From Colwellia hornerae (GTDB lineage Bacteria > Pseudomonadota > Gammaproteobacteria > Enterobacterales > Alteromonadaceae), in the NCBI RefSeq assembly GCF_007954355.1, contig NZ_VOLR01000028.1, positions 1 through 49,430 of the forward strand: a DNA stretch of 49,430 nt, read 5' to 3'. Below the pieces are notes generated by a model. The model searched no databases, was not told the origin of the DNA, and was given only the letters and a program-made list of their open reading frames with translations. Of this stretch, positions 46,451 to 49,430 are shown one piece after another. Position 1 is the first letter of the stretch. Each line of letters starts with the position of its first letter. Position numbers and translations under genes: made by a program.

Positions 46451-46654
46451 ATATAAATTACGCTAAGTGTTTCATATTACATCTGCAAAGCTTACAAATC
46501 CCACGGTCATTTAATATCAATTACCCTTTATTTCTATAAGGTTCAAATAAAAGTAAAACAAGACAATTTTATTGCGCTAGGTCATGTTTTTATTTTTAAG
46601 TTTCTATAAAATCCGCACCATCAAATACCCATAAAATAAATAGGGACTTTTCAC

Positions 46655-47353
46655 ATGAAAAAACGTTTACTTACTTTAGCTGTCTTAGCTTCTCTTTCTT
46701 TAACTGCCTTCGCTGAAGATTATAAAGCAGGAGATTTCGTTTTCCGTGGTGGTGCCACTATGGTTAGCCCTGATAGCGGTAAGTCAGGTGTTTATGTTGC
46801 AGCATTAGGAGGTAACACGCCGTTATCTCTTTCTGTTGAAGACAATACTCAACTAGGCTTAAATTTTGTTTATTTCTATGATAACAACTGGGCGGTAGAA
46901 GTTTTAGCTGCAACACCATTTACCCATGATGTCATCATCGATGATCAACAGCGTATTTCTGCTGGGCTGTTTGGTGCAAACGTTGACGGTGCAACACTAG
47001 CCGAAGTAACACAGTTACCACCAACAATTAGTGCACTTTATTATTTTAATAATGCCGCTAACGTAAAACCTTACGTTGGCATTGGTATTAATTACACCAT
47101 ATTTTTTGATGAAGGCTTTAAAAGTACACCTGAATCTTTAGGTTTTAATGATTTAGAGTTAGATGGTTCATTAGGTTTCTCATTTCAAGTCGGCGCCGAC
47201 TACTTAATAAATGATCAGTGGCATGTAAATGCTTCCGCTCGTTATATTGATATTAATACCGATGCTAGTTTCAAAATTGGTAACATTAAAGGGTCTGCGT
47301 CAGTAGAGATTGATCCTATGGTTTATTCAATCATGTTAGGTTATAAGTTTTAG
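46655..47353 (+). CDS. ompW: OmpW-family outer membrane protein
   Basis: This 232-aa protein has a signal peptide (KKRLLTLAVLASLSLTAFA, cleavage before EDYKAGDF). The mature part forms an eight-stranded small beta-barrel. The conserved FYDNNWAVEVLAATPFTHDV, PTISALYYFN, KPYVGIGINYTIFFDEGF and the C-terminal IMLGYKF ending in phenylalanine are typical of OmpW. It is thought to form a hydrophobic channel for small nonpolar compounds. It is a single gene between terminators. Confidence 0.93.
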   Translation: MKKRLLTLAVLASLSLTAFAEDYKAGDFVFRGGATMVSPDSGKSGVYVAALGGNTPLSLSVEDNTQLGLNFVYFYDNNWAVEVLAATPFTHDVIIDDQQRISAGLFGANVDGATLAEVTQLPPTISALYYFNNAANVKPYVGIGINYTIFFDEGFKSTPESLGFNDLELDGSLGFSFQVGADYLINDQWHVNASARYIDINTDASFKIGNIKGSASVEIDPMVYSIMLGYKF

Positions 47354-47393
47354 CGTTATTAATAGCGCTAACACTTAATCATACGCTTATAAG

Positions 47394-47429
47394 GCAGTAA
47401 CTTTTTATATAAAGGTTACTGCTTTTTTT
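47394..47429 (+). terminator. Terminator after ompW
   Basis: An 8-bp stem GCAGTAAC (47394-47401) / GTTACTGC (47415-47422) with an AT-rich loop that can pair further is followed by seven T residues. Confidence 0.85.
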
Positions 47430-47488
47430 ATATTCATCATGGCTTTATTACGATAATCTTAAGTATAATTAATTACTCAGTGCCTTCT

Positions 47489-48295
47489 ATGGATCAATAT
47501 CGCGTCTTTGGTAACCCCATCAAACAATCACGTTCGCCCATTATTCATCAATCTTTTGCTCAGCAAACTCAGCAGCAACTTAACTACCAAAGTGAATATG
47601 TGGCCCTAGACTTATTTGAACAAACGATAATTACTTTTATGCAAAGTGGCGCTAAAGGTGCCAACATTACAGCTCCCTTTAAAGAGCAAGCGATGGCGTT
47701 ATGTGATCAACTAACCGAGCGAGCTCAACTTGCTGGCGCTGTAAATACCTTAACCTTTGTTGATGGAGAAATATTAGGCGATAACACCGATGGGGAAGGG
47801 CTTGTACAAGACCTTCTTAATCATAAAATATTATTAAAAAATAGTCGTATTTTATTACTTGGCGCGGGTGGTGCTGCTAAAGGCGTCATTTTACCTTTAT
47901 TAGCCCAAGCACCACAGAAAATCATTATCGCCAATAGAACGGTCAGTAAAGCGGAACAGTTAATTAAAAAGTTTAATAACAATAAACTAACGGCGGCCGG
48001 ATTTGATGATCTGGGAGAAGAAAAATTTGACCTTATTATTAATGCAACATCGGCCAGCTTAACAGGTAAAATTCCACCGATATCAACAGCGCTTGTCGCT
48101 AATACGGACTGTTATGATATGGTTTACGGCAAAGAACTTAGCCCCTTTTTAGCTTGGGCAAAAATAAATGGAGCAACTAAGGTCATTGATGGCTTAGGTA
48201 TGTTGGTAGAACAAGCCGCTGAAAGCTTTAGGATTTGGCGAAATGTTTTCCCTGTAACAGCACAGGTATTAAATAGGCTAAGACAAGAGGATTAA
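47489..48295 (+). CDS. aroE: Shikimate dehydrogenase AroE
   Basis: AroE carries out the NADPH-dependent reduction of 3-dehydroshikimate to shikimate. I use the ATG at 47489 (MDQYRVFGNPIKQSRSPIIH, 268 aa); a GTG at 47480 would add only three residues. The shikimate-binding NPIKQSRSP is followed by the catalytic lysine in NITAPFKEQA (about residue 66). NTDGEG and the NADP fingerprint GAGGAAKGV (about 126-134) are also present. Neither start has a good ribosome binding site. It lies 2 bp before the DUF1488 gene. Confidence 0.96.
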   Translation: MDQYRVFGNPIKQSRSPIIHQSFAQQTQQQLNYQSEYVALDLFEQTIITFMQSGAKGANITAPFKEQAMALCDQLTERAQLAGAVNTLTFVDGEILGDNTDGEGLVQDLLNHKILLKNSRILLLGAGGAAKGVILPLLAQAPQKIIIANRTVSKAEQLIKKFNNNKLTAAGFDDLGEEKFDLIINATSASLTGKIPPISTALVANTDCYDMVYGKELSPFLAWAKINGATKVIDGLGMLVEQAAESFRIWRNVFPVTAQVLNRLRQED

Positions 48296-48297
48296 AG

Positions 48298-48525
48298 ATG
48301 AACCAGCAAATAATCTTCAACGACGACATTACTTATGACAAAAACCAAAAGGGCTGGGTCTTTTCGGGCTTACTCTCAGGTGAACGTATTGATATTCTTA
48401 TTAAGTGTGAACAGCATAATGTACTAAGTGATGCATTGAAATTTGATTTAGAAGTAATCGTTGAGGAATGGCTCGACGTTAATGAGCCACTCCCTGAAAG
48501 TCGAATAGAGCTAGACTATAAGTAG
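48298..48525 (+). CDS. DUF1488 family protein (YrdB-like)
   Basis: A small acidic 75-aa protein of the DUF1488 family, to which E. coli YrdB also belongs. It begins MNQQIIFNDDITYDKNQKGWVF. The function is unknown. It is cotranscribed with aroE (2-bp gap) and converges on yrdA with only 12 bp between stop codons. Confidence 0.85.
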   Translation: MNQQIIFNDDITYDKNQKGWVFSGLLSGERIDILIKCEQHNVLSDALKFDLEVIVEEWLDVNEPLPESRIELDYK

Positions 48526-48537
48526 TGGGTTAAGTAA

Positions 48538-49080
48538 TTATTGTTGAGCAAGATACTCATTCTTAAGCTCAACATAATTAATTGCGGATTGGCTAAGAAA
48601 TGCTTGCTCACTTTCTTTTAGCAATCTTACTTGTTTTATCGGGTTACCCACATATAAGTAACCACTCTCTAACGTCTTATGGGGAGGCACCAAAGAACCT
48701 GCGCCAATGAAAACGTCATTCTCAATAACAGCACCATCCATAATGATCGCCCCCATACCAACAAGTATACGATCTCCTAACGTGCAACCATGCAGCATGC
48801 ACTTGTGACCAACGGTAACATCTTCACCTATAATGAGAGGATTACCGGTTGGGTTACCAGCGCTTTTACGGGTTACATGTAATACCGTACCATCTTGGAC
48901 ATTGGTTCTATTGCCAATGCTAATAGTATTAACATCACCTCTGGCCGCTACCAAAGGCCATATACTGACATCGTCCCCGATAGATATATCTCCAACAAGT
49001 ATAGAAGACTCATCAACATAGACTTTTTTGCCCAATTTTGGCGTGATTTTATTATAGCTACGGAATTTAGTTTTATTCAT
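48538..49080 (-). CDS. yrdA: Gamma-class carbonic anhydrase-like protein YrdA
   Basis: This 180-aa protein is a left-handed beta-helix built of hexapeptide repeats (VGDISIGDDVSIWPLVAARG and onward). The three potential metal-binding histidines are visible in TVLHVTR and VGHKCMLHGC. Activity as carbonic anhydrase is uncertain for this subfamily. Its place beside aroE and next to an rRNA operon is the same as in E. coli (yrdA near rrnD, from memory). Confidence 0.93.
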   Translation of the reverse strand: MNKTKFRSYNKITPKLGKKVYVDESSILVGDISIGDDVSIWPLVAARGDVNTISIGNRTNVQDGTVLHVTRKSAGNPTGNPLIIGEDVTVGHKCMLHGCTLGDRILVGMGAIIMDGAVIENDVFIGAGSLVPPHKTLESGYLYVGNPIKQVRLLKESEQAFLSQSAINYVELKNEYLAQQ

Positions 49081-49289
49081 AATGGCGATTAAGTTGTGAA
49101 CTGGTACGTTAATCTTAGCAAATAACGTCTAAAGGATGAAAAAATATCAGTTATATAGAGTATAAATATAAATACCTACAAGAATACCATGTTAGTAAAT
49201 TATAGTTAGATGGTTAATAAATGTGAGATTTGTTCGAATAAACCTCAATAAAAATGCGGCCTGTACGTTAATTGAGCGAACAAACGTTT

Positions 49290-49349
49290 ATTTCAAAAAT
49301 ATGACAAAAAAGGGTTGACGCCCAGCGAGAAATGTCTAGAATGCGCTCC
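49290..49349 (+). promoter_or_regulatory. rRNA-operon-type promoter
   Basis: TTGACG (49315-49320), a 16-bp spacer and TAGAAT (49337-49342) are followed by a GC-rich discriminator GCGCTCC. An A/T-rich UP-like element (about 49291-49310) lies just upstream. This combination is typical of stringently controlled rRNA promoters. The sequence 49350-49430 would be the leader; the 16S gene itself lies beyond the window. 49081-49289 holds no gene that I can support. Confidence 0.75.
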
Positions 49350-49430
49350 AGTTCCAAGGGGTAACCCAAACGGACGTTTTGATAAGTTAACTACTCTGTA
49401 TAAGAGCTAAACAGTTAACTTAACGTTTTA

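Overview
This is a core-chromosome window from an AT-rich gammaproteobacterium of the Alteromonadales type. Protein sequences and gene order resemble Colwellia and its relatives, though the genus is inferred from memory of these families and not from a search. I see no prophage, insertion sequence, CRISPR array, tRNA gene or other mobile cargo. The window covers the replication origin neighbourhood and two translation/envelope gene clusters, and it ends inside the promoter and leader of what looks like an rRNA operon.

Left arm (1-13371, all minus strand): glmU; the F1Fo ATP synthase operon atpIBEFHAGDC; the chromosome partition pair parA-parB; and rsmG-mnmG. Between mnmG and mioC (13372-13806) lies a recognisable oriC. 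It has nine GATC sites in 193 bp, an AT-rich unwinding region and DnaA boxes whose spacing matches the E. coli R1/R2/R4 layout as I remember it. Next come mioC-mnmE and yidC-yidD-rnpA-rpmH, still on the minus strand.

Replication block (18157-24678): the rpmH and dnaA promoters diverge from a 476-bp AT-rich region. dnaA (TTG start), dnaN, recF and gyrB follow on the plus strand. A perfect DnaA box sits inside the spacer of the dnaA promoter. Two perfect 16-bp parS sites are embedded in the recF coding sequence, so ParA/ParB, their target sites, the initiator and oriC all lie within about 13 kb.

Middle (24889-38761): glyQ-glyS; tusA (minus); slt; then pepQ-yigZ, an orphan 5-carboxymethyl-2-hydroxymuconate isomerase and trkH. 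These converge on the minus-strand group def-fmt-rsmB-trkA, with a bidirectional terminator between trkH and trkA. The K+ uptake channel TrkH and its regulator TrkA are therefore neighbours.

Right arm (38886-49430, mostly plus): a LysM protein, dprA, smg, a yrdD-like zinc-ribbon protein, purE (no purK nearby), an acyl-CoA ligase, tsaC-hemF, an OmpW-family outer membrane protein, aroE and a DUF1488 protein. yrdA is on the minus strand, followed by an rRNA-type promoter with an AT-rich upstream element and GC-rich discriminator.

The genes are housekeeping. The most interesting signals are in DNA sites rather than proteins: the oriC architecture, parS inside recF, the autoregulatory dnaA promoter, hairpins in the atp operon, and a recurrent TTAA loop in terminators.
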